NCBI GenBank assembly: GCA_964402115.1
Contig: CAYOBW010000116.1
Span: 1 to 21,363, forward strand
Length of the DNA stretch: 21,363 bases
DNA from: CAYOBW01 sp964402115
Lineage (GTDB): Bacteria; Verrucomicrobiota; Kiritimatiellia; UBA8416; CAYOBW01
Direction: 5' to 3'
Each line of letters opens with the position of its first letter. Within the stretch, counting starts at the first letter, position 1. Of this stretch, positions 15,401 to 21,363 are shown piece after piece. The notes under the pieces are model-generated. The model was not told where the DNA came from and did not search any database. It saw only the letters and a program-made list of their open reading frames with translations. Both the position numbers and the translations under genes were made by a program.

Positions 15401-18108
15401 CAGCGTACTATGAGAATCGTGCCGCTCCCGGGCTCGGTCGCCTCCAGGGCGATCGTCGGCGGGATGGCCGACGTGTTGTAGCGGATACGGAACGCGGCAG
15501 CACCGACCAGGAACTTCTGCCCGTTGGGCAGGCCCTTGAATGTCCCTGTCAGCGCGGAAGACCCGCTCGCGACCGTGAACACGGCATCGGAAGCCGGCAC
15601 CTCGCCAGCGGGCAGCGCCACGGTCAACAGCGCACCGTCTTGCAGCCTCAAGTCTCCCGTCAGGGCCAACCGGTCCGCGACCCCAGCCCGGATGTCCACG
15701 TGCAGGACGCCACCCGCCGAGATGGTCACAGCGTTGTTCACGGTAAACGTCGCCACCGCGTTGGTGCCGCCTGGAGCCAGCACGGCGCCGCTGGCGACAG
15801 TCACCGCGCCCGCGATCTGACCGCCGCCGCCCAGGATTCCGCTGCCGACGGCGTACGCCCCCGTGCCGGTGTTGGCGCCGTTCACAAGCAAGGTGCCGCC
15901 GGCAACCGTAGTCGTCCCACCGTAGACGTTGGCGCCGCCGAGCACCAGCGTGCCCGCGCCGGTCTTGGTCAGCGAGCCGGTTCCGGATATCGCCGTGTTG
16001 ACGGCGCCCCGCCGTCCGGTGTCGATGTCGAACGCATGCAGTCCGGTCCCCACGAGGTTGAAGGTCCTGGTCGGCGTGACGAGATTGATGGTCAGGTCCG
16101 TGGCGCTGTTGTAGTTGTGGATGGTGCCGTTGTTCCAGGTGATGGTGCTCGTGCCGGCGTTGTCGCTGCCGATGGTCTGCGCGTAGATATGCGCGCCGGA
16201 GTTGATGTTGAACGTGGCCGATCCAGCGTTGCCGCCGCTGTCCTCCACAAACGTCATGGTCTGAGCCTTGACCGTTCCTCCGCTCACCGTCAACGTGCCA
16301 TTCGACGTCTTGTTGTTGGGGGCATTGGCCTTGGCCAGAACGATACTGGTGGCATCGAGAGTCCCGAGCCCGAACGTGAACGTTCCGCTGGTAGCGTTGT
16401 TGAAGTTGCCGGCGCCGTTCGCGTGGTTGCCGAGCGTCAACGTGCTCACCAGCGCGTCGAGCACGCTGCCGGTGACGCCCGTGGTCAGATCGATCGTTCC
16501 ACTGCCACCCGCATAGTCCGTGTTCGCCTCGGTAGCCCAGCCGACCTCCATCGTCGCCCGACTGCTTCCACCCGCCGAGCCACGGATGGTGAGCGTGGGC
16601 CCGGCGGCCAGGCCGGTGTTGAACCGCAGGGTCGCACTGGACGACTGGCCGCCGTCGCGCAGGACGCGAATAGTCCCCGCATTGAGCGTGTTGTTCTGTC
16701 CCAGGTAGAGCACGCCGGTGGCGTTCTGACCCGAGCCATCCGGGCCGTCGCAGCCGACCAGAACGGTCGCCGCCGTGACGGTGTTGCTGCCCGCCAGGTA
16801 GGCGTTGGCGGTGGAGTTGTCGGTCGTGCCGCCGACTCGGAAGTTGTTGGCGGACCTGTTGTACACCCAGTTGCCCAGGGCGCTCATGGTCAGCGTGCCG
16901 GCATTGACCTGGAAGTCGGCCGCGCCGTTGACGGTCAGCGTGCCACCGCTGCCGGCGATCGTCGCGTTCTGGCCCGCGGTTTTGGCGAAGCTGGCGACGG
17001 TCTGGCTGTTGGTGCCAACGTCGAGTGTGCTGCTGCCGGTGAAACTCAGCGTGGTGCCGTTGGGCAGGCGGTTGTTCCCGCCGCTGAGACGCAGTGTGCC
17101 GGCGCCGAGGGTGGTGGCACCGGTGTACGCGTTCGTAGCCGTCAGAACGATGACGCCGCTACCGGTCTTCTCGATGCCGTACGGCCCTGAAACGACACCG
17201 CCAACCGTTCCGCTGTCGGCCGCACCGTAGGCCGTGATCCGGCTGTTGGTGGAGAGTGTGACAGCGCCCAACCACGTGCTGTTGCCCGCGAGCCGCAGGG
17301 CGCCCAATGTACCCGCGGTTTCCACCCAACCGTTGCCGGCGAGACTGAGGGCATTGGAGTAGGTTCCGGCAGACGCGAATACCTGGCCGCCCGAAAGAAC
17401 GGCGATGCTACCGGAGCCGACAAGGTTTACGTTGCCGATCCCGTACCGCGCACGGTCCACGACGGTGCGCCCGGCAAACGCGGTGTTCACGGCACTCGGA
17501 TTGTACCGGCTTTGGTTGAGCGTGCCTGTGCCCAGCAGCAGCAGGGTGCCGTCACCGCTGAGCGCGTGAGCCAGGCTCAGGTCAGCCGCCTCGCTGCGAT
17601 AGAAAATGTTCGTTGCCCCGGCGCGAATCTCGATCGGGCCGCCTCCGGCCAGCCAGCCGCTGGATCCCCCGGCGCCAATCCGCAGCGTGCCCCCGAGGAC
17701 CACGGTCGCGCCGGTGAACGTATTGGTCGTGGCGATGGTGAGCGTGCCGCTACCGGACTTGGTCAGACCGCCGGGACCGGCCAGACCGCCTGCACCCTGA
17801 AAGATGTAGCTGGTCGCACCGTCCACCGTCACACCGGCGGGCTGCAGCATGCCGACCAGGTTCACGGTGTTGCGGGTGGCCGTGTCATCGAATGTGACGT
17901 CATCCGCGTCCAAGTACGTCACCGTGTCGCCATTCCAGTTGGTGGAGGTGTTCAGGTCCCAAACGCTGTTGGTCCCACCCGACCAAACAAGGTTCGCAGC
18001 ACCGCCGCTCACAGCCTGGTTCTCCCCTGTCGCCGCCCACGCTGACGGCCCGGCCAGCACCACCGCCGCCGCGACGATCCGCGTACATACTGCCCATGCG
18101 TTATTCAT
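15400..18108 (-). CDS. Secreted PATR protein, 902 residues
   Basis: An exported beta-helix protein, paralogous to the 1667-residue PATR protein. Signal peptide at residues 1-26 (cleavage at AWA|ATG). The mature start SGGTNSVWDLNTSTNWNGD is the typical opening of these proteins. PATR units are visible near residues 115 (KSGSGTLTIATTNTFTGATV), 315 (KTGSGVIVLTATNAYTG) and 715 (KTGAGTLVLGGANVYGG). Between the second and third lies the long module shared with the other PATR protein, ending WNNGTIHNYNSATDL and GLHAFDIDTGRRGAVN. The last 150 residues resemble the C-terminal part of PATR proteins and finish GSGTILIVR. The ATG overlaps the stop of the upstream mini-PATR gene (ATGA), so translation is probably coupled; a GAGGA tract lies 10 nt before the start. 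There is no barrel domain. Confidence 0.83.
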   Translation of the reverse strand: MNNAWAVCTRIVAAAVVLAGPSAWAATGENQAVSGGAANLVWSGGTNSVWDLNTSTNWNGDTVTYLDADDVTFDDTATRNTVNLVGMLQPAGVTVDGATSYIFQGAGGLAGPGGLTKSGSGTLTIATTNTFTGATVVLGGTLRIGAGGSSGWLAGGGPIEIRAGATNIFYRSEAADLSLAHALSGDGTLLLLGTGTLNQSRYNPSAVNTAFAGRTVVDRARYGIGNVNLVGSGSIAVLSGGQVFASAGTYSNALSLAGNGWVETAGTLGALRLAGNSTWLGAVTLSTNSRITAYGAADSGTVGGVVSGPYGIEKTGSGVIVLTATNAYTGATTLGAGTLRLSGGNNRLPNGTTLSFTGSSTLDVGTNSQTVASFAKTAGQNATIAGSGGTLTVNGAADFQVNAGTLTMSALGNWVYNRSANNFRVGGTTDNSTANAYLAGSNTVTAATVLVGCDGPDGSGQNATGVLYLGQNNTLNAGTIRVLRDGGQSSSATLRFNTGLAAGPTLTIRGSAGGSSRATMEVGWATEANTDYAGGSGTIDLTTGVTGSVLDALVSTLTLGNHANGAGNFNNATSGTFTFGLGTLDATSIVLAKANAPNNKTSNGTLTVSGGTVKAQTMTFVEDSGGNAGSATFNINSGAHIYAQTIGSDNAGTSTITWNNGTIHNYNSATDLTINLVTPTRTFNLVGTGLHAFDIDTGRRGAVNTAISGTGSLTKTGAGTLVLGGANVYGGTTTVAGGTLLVNGANTGTGAYAVGSGILGGGGQIAGAVTVASGAVLAPGGTNAVATFTVNNAVTISAGGVLHVDIRAGVADRLALTGDLRLQDGALLTVALPAGEVPASDAVFTVASGSSALTGTFKGLPNGQKFLVGAAAFRIRYNTSAIPPTIALEATEPGSGTILIVR

Positions 18109-18518
18109 TGCCTGTTGGTCCTCGTTTTGGTCCAGGACTCGTTGAAGCTCAGTTCGCCACCGACGCCAACGCGGATGACGCTTGTGACACCGCCGTCAAC
18201 GATCAGGTACCGCAGGTGGTTCACGGTCGTGCCGGCATCGAGCGCGCCGCCGTTAAGCGTGACGTCGTTGTCCGTGTCGAGCGTGTTGCTCGCGTCCAGC
18301 CGCAGCGTCCCGCCGCCGATGGTCGTCATCCCGGTGTAGGTGTTCGCGCCTTCGACGCTGAGCGTGCCGCCGGTGGTCTTGGTCAGCGTGCCGCCGCCGT
18401 CCCAAGCAGCCGCCCGGGCATCTCCCGACCACAGCAGCAGACTGCCGGCCAAAGCGACCGCCATGAGCCAGCCGATCGGATTGATGATTCTCGTCCCCAG
18501 AGCGTTTCTCGTCTGCAT
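18105..18518 (-). CDS. Mini-PATR secreted protein lacking the usual C-terminus
   Basis: A 137-residue exported protein. I chose the ATG at 18516-18518, 7 nt after GGGAG; it begins a signal peptide with a hydrophobic core (GWLMAVALAGSLLLW, cleavage near ARA|AAW at about residue 36). The mature part holds one PATR unit (GGTLSVEGANTYTGMTTIGG, then GTLRLDASNTL) followed by text that matches the C-terminal region of the 1667-residue protein up to VGGELSF. It then stops after NESWTKTRTNRQ, where its relatives continue for about 50 more residues to the GTxxxxR end. It is therefore either a deletion derivative with only a head and part of a tail, or a small secreted partner. Its TGA overlaps the next ATG. 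Confidence 0.72.
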   Translation of the reverse strand: MQTRNALGTRIINPIGWLMAVALAGSLLLWSGDARAAAWDGGGTLTKTTGGTLSVEGANTYTGMTTIGGGTLRLDASNTLDTDNDVTLNGGALDAGTTVNHLRYLIVDGGVTSVIRVGVGGELSFNESWTKTRTNRQ

Positions 18519-18655
18519 GTTATGTCTCCCGTGCATCCTCTTGTTCCCTGCCCTCACGGCTCGCTCACGCCGGCGCGACTTGTTGTTGTGGTTCGGCCTC
18601 GCCACGGACTCACACCTTGTCGCCGCTGCCGTTGATGTCCCAGTTGTACGATACC

Positions 18656-18691
18656 ATTATCGCACGGCAGGGGGAGCGCGGGAATGTCCCG
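18656..18691 (-). promoter_or_regulatory. Extended -10 promoter with palindromic operator candidate
   Basis: On the minus strand TGC-GATAAT gives an extended -10 (hexamer at 18656-18661). No good -35 exists at 16-18 bp. Instead the -35 position is occupied by a perfect inverted repeat, CGGGA-ATG-TCCCG (18679-18691, + strand). A regulator-dependent promoter is the simplest reading. Transcription would start near 18649, leaving a leader of about 130 nt before the mini-PATR start. The adjacent XylR-like gene is the obvious candidate regulator, but XylR/AraC proteins usually bind direct repeats, so this is inference. Confidence 0.45.
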
Positions 18692-18748
18692 TTGCTAAAA
18701 CCGAGCTGTCACGTTTTCTGAATCGGTGGTGTCCTTTGCGCGATGTCC

Positions 18749-18761
18749 ATGACGTCGTCAT
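18749..18761. promoter_or_regulatory. ATGACG-T-CGTCAT palindrome
   Basis: A perfect 13-bp palindrome with 6-bp arms, 69 bp after the XylR-like stop codon and about 100 bp upstream of the predicted PATR transcription start. It might be a distal operator or the base of a small hairpin at the end of the regulator transcript; no T-run follows on the minus strand. Confidence 0.3.
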
Positions 18762-18829
18762 CGCCCGTCGGGCCAAGGACGACGAGGGAGGCGGGCCGCT
18801 GCGTGCCGAGGATCGGCATGCGTCGTCGG

Positions 18830-20023
18830 CTAACAACGCCTCTCGCGTTCCGGATCAACCGCAGCGCGGTACGCGGAGGGCGTTTGGCCGAGCTCACGCT
18901 TGAAGAAGTTCACGAACTTCCTGTACTGATTATAGCCGCAAAGCTCCGCCACGCGAGTGACCGTCAATGCCGTTGTCCGCAGATAGTGCTGCGCCCGCTC
19001 CACCTTCACACGTCGGATTTCGGCGCCGGGCGTCCGGCCATAAACCGCCCCGAACTGTTTGTGCAACGTCGGCAGCGAGACCCCTGCCAATCTCAGCAGA
19101 TCGTCCACCTTGATCCCGCGACAGGCGTGTTCGACAAGGAAGTCATGGATATGACGCATCCGGTCGTCCGCCGAACCTGCCCCGCGCGTGGACTCGCGCA
19201 CCACCACGGGTGGCGGCGGGATCGCGACCAGCCGCTTTGCCAGTTCACGGCCCGCCATCAGGCCGTCGAGAACCCGCAGCGCTTCGAAACCAATGAGGTC
19301 GCCGGGTTGCGGAATGCTCGACAGATGCGGCCGGCAATAGTGTGCCACCGTGTAGTCCCCCAATCCCAGCACGGCCAACTGGTCCGGCACGTGCAGCCCG
19401 ATCGCCTGCGCCGACTCAACCGTCGCATAACCCATGAAGTCGTCTTTCGCCCAGAGGGCGGCAGGTAGCGGCAAGCTTCGCAGGAACGCCCGCAGGTGTT
19501 CCTGCCCGCGGGCCGTGAGCCGGGGTGCATTGCCTTGAAGCGCCTTCTGCTGGCCCGCGTCAAAAGACAACGCGCCAAGCCCCCGCTGCGTTGCCAAGCT
19601 CACGAACGCGTCACGCAGCCGCCCCGACTCCGGATCGCTCTCCTGATTGTACAGTACCATGCCTACCGTCGCACGCCCCAGGCCCCCCAGATAATCGAGC
19701 GCGACGCGCAGAACCCCGTTGCCGCTGAAGGCGACGACCGGCAGACGTTCCACAGGCCAGCCGCCAGCGGTGTTGACCGCAGGCAGACCGAGATCCAACA
19801 ACCGTTCCACCCAGCGTTCGCCTGCGCCCACCCACAACAGGAACCCGTCACACTCCGGCCGGCGCCCCAGCCATTTCGGGAGGTGGCCACTCCTGAAACC
19901 CGATTCCAGCAACTCAATGCCGGGGTGTTGCTCCGCGTACCGGATCGCCCCCTCCAGCAGCCGCAGGGCGTATTGCGCACCCTCCTGCAACACAACCGCC
20001 ACCTGTCTCGTGGGCTTTCCCAT
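18830..20023 (-). CDS. XylR-like regulator: periplasmic-binding-protein-like sensor plus AraC-type DNA-binding domain
   Basis: A 397-residue cytoplasmic transcription regulator. Residues 6-275 form a LacI/ribose-binding-protein-like sensor (QVAVVLQEGAQYALRLLEGA at the start, PAALWAKDDFMGYATVESAQ and GLHVPDQLAVLGLGD later, the latter a typical LacI-type stretch). Residues about 290-392 form the AraC tandem helix-turn-helix (IKVDDLLRLAGVSLPTLHKQF and VTRVAELCGYNQYRKFVNFFKRELGQTPSAYR). This sensor-then-AraC order is that of E. coli XylR, and PVC genomes carry many such regulators of sugar-use loci. The ligand here is unknown. It lies upstream of the PATR pair on the same strand, and is the only regulator in this half of the window. 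It has no Shine-Dalgarno, and its promoter predicts an almost leaderless transcript. Confidence 0.88.
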   Translation of the reverse strand: MGKPTRQVAVVLQEGAQYALRLLEGAIRYAEQHPGIELLESGFRSGHLPKWLGRRPECDGFLLWVGAGERWVERLLDLGLPAVNTAGGWPVERLPVVAFSGNGVLRVALDYLGGLGRATVGMVLYNQESDPESGRLRDAFVSLATQRGLGALSFDAGQQKALQGNAPRLTARGQEHLRAFLRSLPLPAALWAKDDFMGYATVESAQAIGLHVPDQLAVLGLGDYTVAHYCRPHLSSIPQPGDLIGFEALRVLDGLMAGRELAKRLVAIPPPPVVVRESTRGAGSADDRMRHIHDFLVEHACRGIKVDDLLRLAGVSLPTLHKQFGAVYGRTPGAEIRRVKVERAQHYLRTTALTVTRVAELCGYNQYRKFVNFFKRELGQTPSAYRAAVDPERERRC

Positions 20024-20031
20024 ACGCCCGG

Positions 20032-20061
20032 ATTATGCCACCGCTTTAGAAAAGATGACAA
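20032..20061 (-). promoter_or_regulatory. Strong promoter of the XylR-like gene
   Basis: On the minus strand TTGTCA (20056-20061) and CATAAT (20032-20037) are separated by 18 bp; each matches 5 of 6 consensus bases. Transcription should start about 7 bp further on, near 20025, while the ATG is at 20021-20023. This leaves a leader of only a few nucleotides, consistent with the absence of a ribosome-binding site. Confidence 0.65.
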
Positions 20062-20096
20062 CACCGTTTTCAGCAGTGCGCGGTATGGCTGAACAT

Positions 20097-20412
20097 GCAC
20101 CCAGGTGACGGGTGAATCATCTGCCCGGCTCGACTGCGTCTCGCCCTCCCGGCGAGGCGCAACAACCTACCCGTGAAAGCGTTGGGAGGGCGACGCTCCG
20201 CGGAGCCGCTCTGTGAGGGCTCGTGGGACCGGTGACAGGTAATTTGTGTCACGTCGCAGTCCGCTCCGTAGCCCGTTAGCAATCAGCACGATGCAGATCG
20301 CTCGCCGATTCTGGCCTGGCATGATCCGCGCTCTCCGGGGTGATCTGCGTGCTGCATGCGCACCTGTCGAAACGGCGCAGCAGACCGCGCACAGTTTGTC
20401 TGGCACCGTGCG
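20097..20412 (+). repeat. Bipartite dispersed repeat, copy B
   Basis: Segment one (20097-20216) matches copy A at 118 of 120 positions. Segment two (20297-20412) matches 13613-13730 less well, best in CTGTCGAAACGGCGCAGCAG and TGGCACCGTGCG. An 80-bp stretch (20217-20296) separates the segments and is absent from copy A. Same orientation as copy A. The two copies bracket the GH28-like gene, the truncated gene, the PATR pair and the regulator. Confidence 0.88.
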
Positions 20413-20496
20413 TGGCCACGGAACATGTGCTGCGCCAGCCTCCGCCTGCGCCGGTCGGTGGGCGGCGCCACACAGACGAGTCGCACGGTTCCGCGG

Positions 20497-21087
20497 CTAC
20501 GGCTTCGGTGCGATCCGTATGTCGGCCACGATCACTTCACCGGTCACGCTGCCGTTGTAGACGAGCACCTGGATGGAGCGCAGCGCGTCGGGGTCGGCCA
20601 GCGTGCCGGTGTGCTTCCAGGCCGTGGCTGCGCTCTTGAAGGTGCTGCTGCCGAGATCAACGGCCACCCTCTGGAACGTATTCGTGTCGGGCTTCACGGT
20701 GACCTGCTTGCTTTCGTGGAAGGTGTAGTTCGGCCCGGTCTTGAGCGCGACGGAGACCTGCACGGCGCCGGTGGTGAGGTTCGCAACGAGGAAGTTCAGC
20801 GTGCCGGTGGCGGTCATCTTCGCATCGTCCAGCGACTTCCATACGACGGCCTTGTCCTTCGCGCCGCCCCTGAAACTGATTACGAGTTGGCGGCCCTCGT
20901 CGGCCGTCTCCGTCTCGACGGGGTTCGAATACTGGGCGTCCTCGCTGACCCATCCCGTCAGGTCAACGCGCCCGTGCTGGGCGGCATCCGCAGGGTCGGC
21001 ATCCGCGGCGCGGAGCGTGTGCGCGGGAACAACACTCGCGATGCAGGCGGCGAGAACGAATCCGGCGGTGCGCGACGTACGATGCAT
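20497..21087 (-). CDS. Small secreted beta-sandwich protein, function unknown
   Basis: A 196-residue exported protein. The ATG at 21085-21087 lies 5-6 nt after GAGGAGG and starts a signal peptide (MHRTSRTAGFVLAACIASVV, cleavage near LRA|ADA at residue 27); the longer frame from 21168 adds an unlikely Arg-rich leader. The mature part alternates short beta-strands (QLVISFRGG, TGTLNFLVANL, AVQVSVALKTG, FQRVAVDLGSS, LRSIQVLVYNG, GEVIVADIRIAP), the pattern of a jelly-roll carbohydrate-binding-like module. The paired NYTFHESKQVTV and the closing VIVADIRI are typical of such modules attached to glycan-active enzymes. No catalytic motif is visible. It is not linked to an operon in the window and has no GTxxxxR end. 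The carbohydrate-binding role is inference from fold-like pattern only. Confidence 0.7.
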   Translation of the reverse strand: MHRTSRTAGFVLAACIASVVPAHTLRAADADPADAAQHGRVDLTGWVSEDAQYSNPVETETADEGRQLVISFRGGAKDKAVVWKSLDDAKMTATGTLNFLVANLTTGAVQVSVALKTGPNYTFHESKQVTVKPDTNTFQRVAVDLGSSTFKSAATAWKHTGTLADPDALRSIQVLVYNGSVTGEVIVADIRIAPKP

Positions 21088-21363
21088 GACGGCCTCCTCT
21101 GACTGCAAGTGCGGAGTTCGCACAGTCCGCGGAAGCACCTGCAAGAGCGCTCCCCGCGGACGCGCCACTCACCCGGCAACGAGGACGCGCCTCCATGCGG
21201 GTGCGGGCACACGCCCGACGAAGCCATTCGCATAAAGCGCGTTCATGATCCGTATGTTGCAGCAAGAGCGCCCGCAAGGCAAGCACGACAGCAACTCCAC
21301 GATAGCCCGGGGCGCATTCCACCTCCGTAGGGGTTCGTTTGAGGGACGAGGAGCGGAATCATC
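21088..21363. other. Right edge, upstream of the small secreted protein
   Basis: The 276 bp carry the ribosome-binding site of the gene at 21087 and presumably its promoter. A weak TTGCAG hexamer occurs on the minus strand near 21171-21176 without a convincing -10. I see no further gene, RNA or repeat before the window ends. Confidence 0.4.

Larger units (their letters stand above)
18519..18829. other. Regulatory intergenic region between XylR-like gene and mini-PATR gene
   Basis: This 311-bp stretch contains no supported gene. It holds the extended -10 promoter and palindrome at 18656-18691 and another perfect palindrome at 18749-18761. A 15-codon minus-strand frame starting inside the -10 (ending YNWDINGSGDKV, stop at about 18611) is unlikely to be translated but could be a remnant of an older coding sequence. 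Confidence 0.5.
20024..20496. other. Intergenic region carrying dispersed repeat copy B
   Basis: The region contains the XylR-like promoter at its left end and the bipartite repeat copy B (20097-20412). The remaining 84 bp before the stop codon of the small secreted protein show nothing recognisable. Open frames here are translations of the repeat. Confidence 0.55.

Noticed and set aside
15482..17190. Plus-strand open frame opposite the 902-residue PATR gene
   Set aside because: Antisense shadow; composition and lack of motifs indicate no real protein.
18611..18658. Short minus-strand peptide ending YNWDINGSGDKV
   Set aside because: Its ATG lies inside the predicted -10 hexamer and there is no ribosome-binding site; at best a relic.

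Overview
The window is GC-rich, and its gene content points to a carbohydrate-degrading member of the PVC superphylum, most likely Verrucomicrobiota or Kiritimatiellota. That call rests on gene families (very large autotransporter-associated beta-strand repeat [PATR] proteins, a giant secreted heparinase-like lyase with PA14 and chitobiase C-terminal-like modules, a GH28-like beta-helix protein, a XylR/AraC-type regulator) and on dispersed non-coding repeats. No rRNA or other taxonomic marker is present. Most long ORFs are antisense shadows caused by GC-rich third codon positions.

Layout. 1-328: non-coding, with a palindromic repeat and the left copy of a 96-bp inverted repeat. 329-4849 (-): a 1506-residue secreted lyase-like protein with its own promoter. 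4966-5346 (-): the C-terminal remnant of a sensor histidine kinase, beside a palindrome resembling a copper/heavy-metal response-regulator box. 5658-6295 (+): a VapBC-type toxin-antitoxin pair. 6296-7007: mosaic repeats, including the right copy of the 96-bp inverted repeat, then a promoter. 7008-13444 (+): a two-gene operon of a 1667-residue PATR protein and a 462-residue laminin-G-like protein. 13489-13730: first copy of a bipartite dispersed repeat. 13944-15287 (+): a GH28-like beta-helix protein. 15350-15400: only the signal-peptide end of a further gene. 15400-18518 (-): a translationally coupled pair of a 137-residue mini-PATR protein and a 902-residue PATR protein. 18830-20023 (-): a XylR-like regulator. 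20097-20412: second copy of the dispersed repeat. 20497-21087 (-): a small secreted beta-sandwich protein.

How the genes may work together. Every non-regulatory, non-TA gene encodes a protein with a Sec signal peptide, so the locus looks like a surface or extracellular polysaccharide-handling region controlled by one sugar-sensing regulator. There is no SusC/SusD pair and no autotransporter barrel. Three otherwise different proteins end in the same seven-residue pattern G-T-[LI]-[LF]-[IV]-[IV]-R at the extreme C-terminus. This is the best candidate here for an undescribed system: a short C-terminal sorting or anchoring tag. The region also shows repeated rearrangement: two gene blocks of 6-6.5 kb bracketed by repeats, a decapitated kinase, a decapitated secreted gene and a PATR protein lacking its usual C-terminus.
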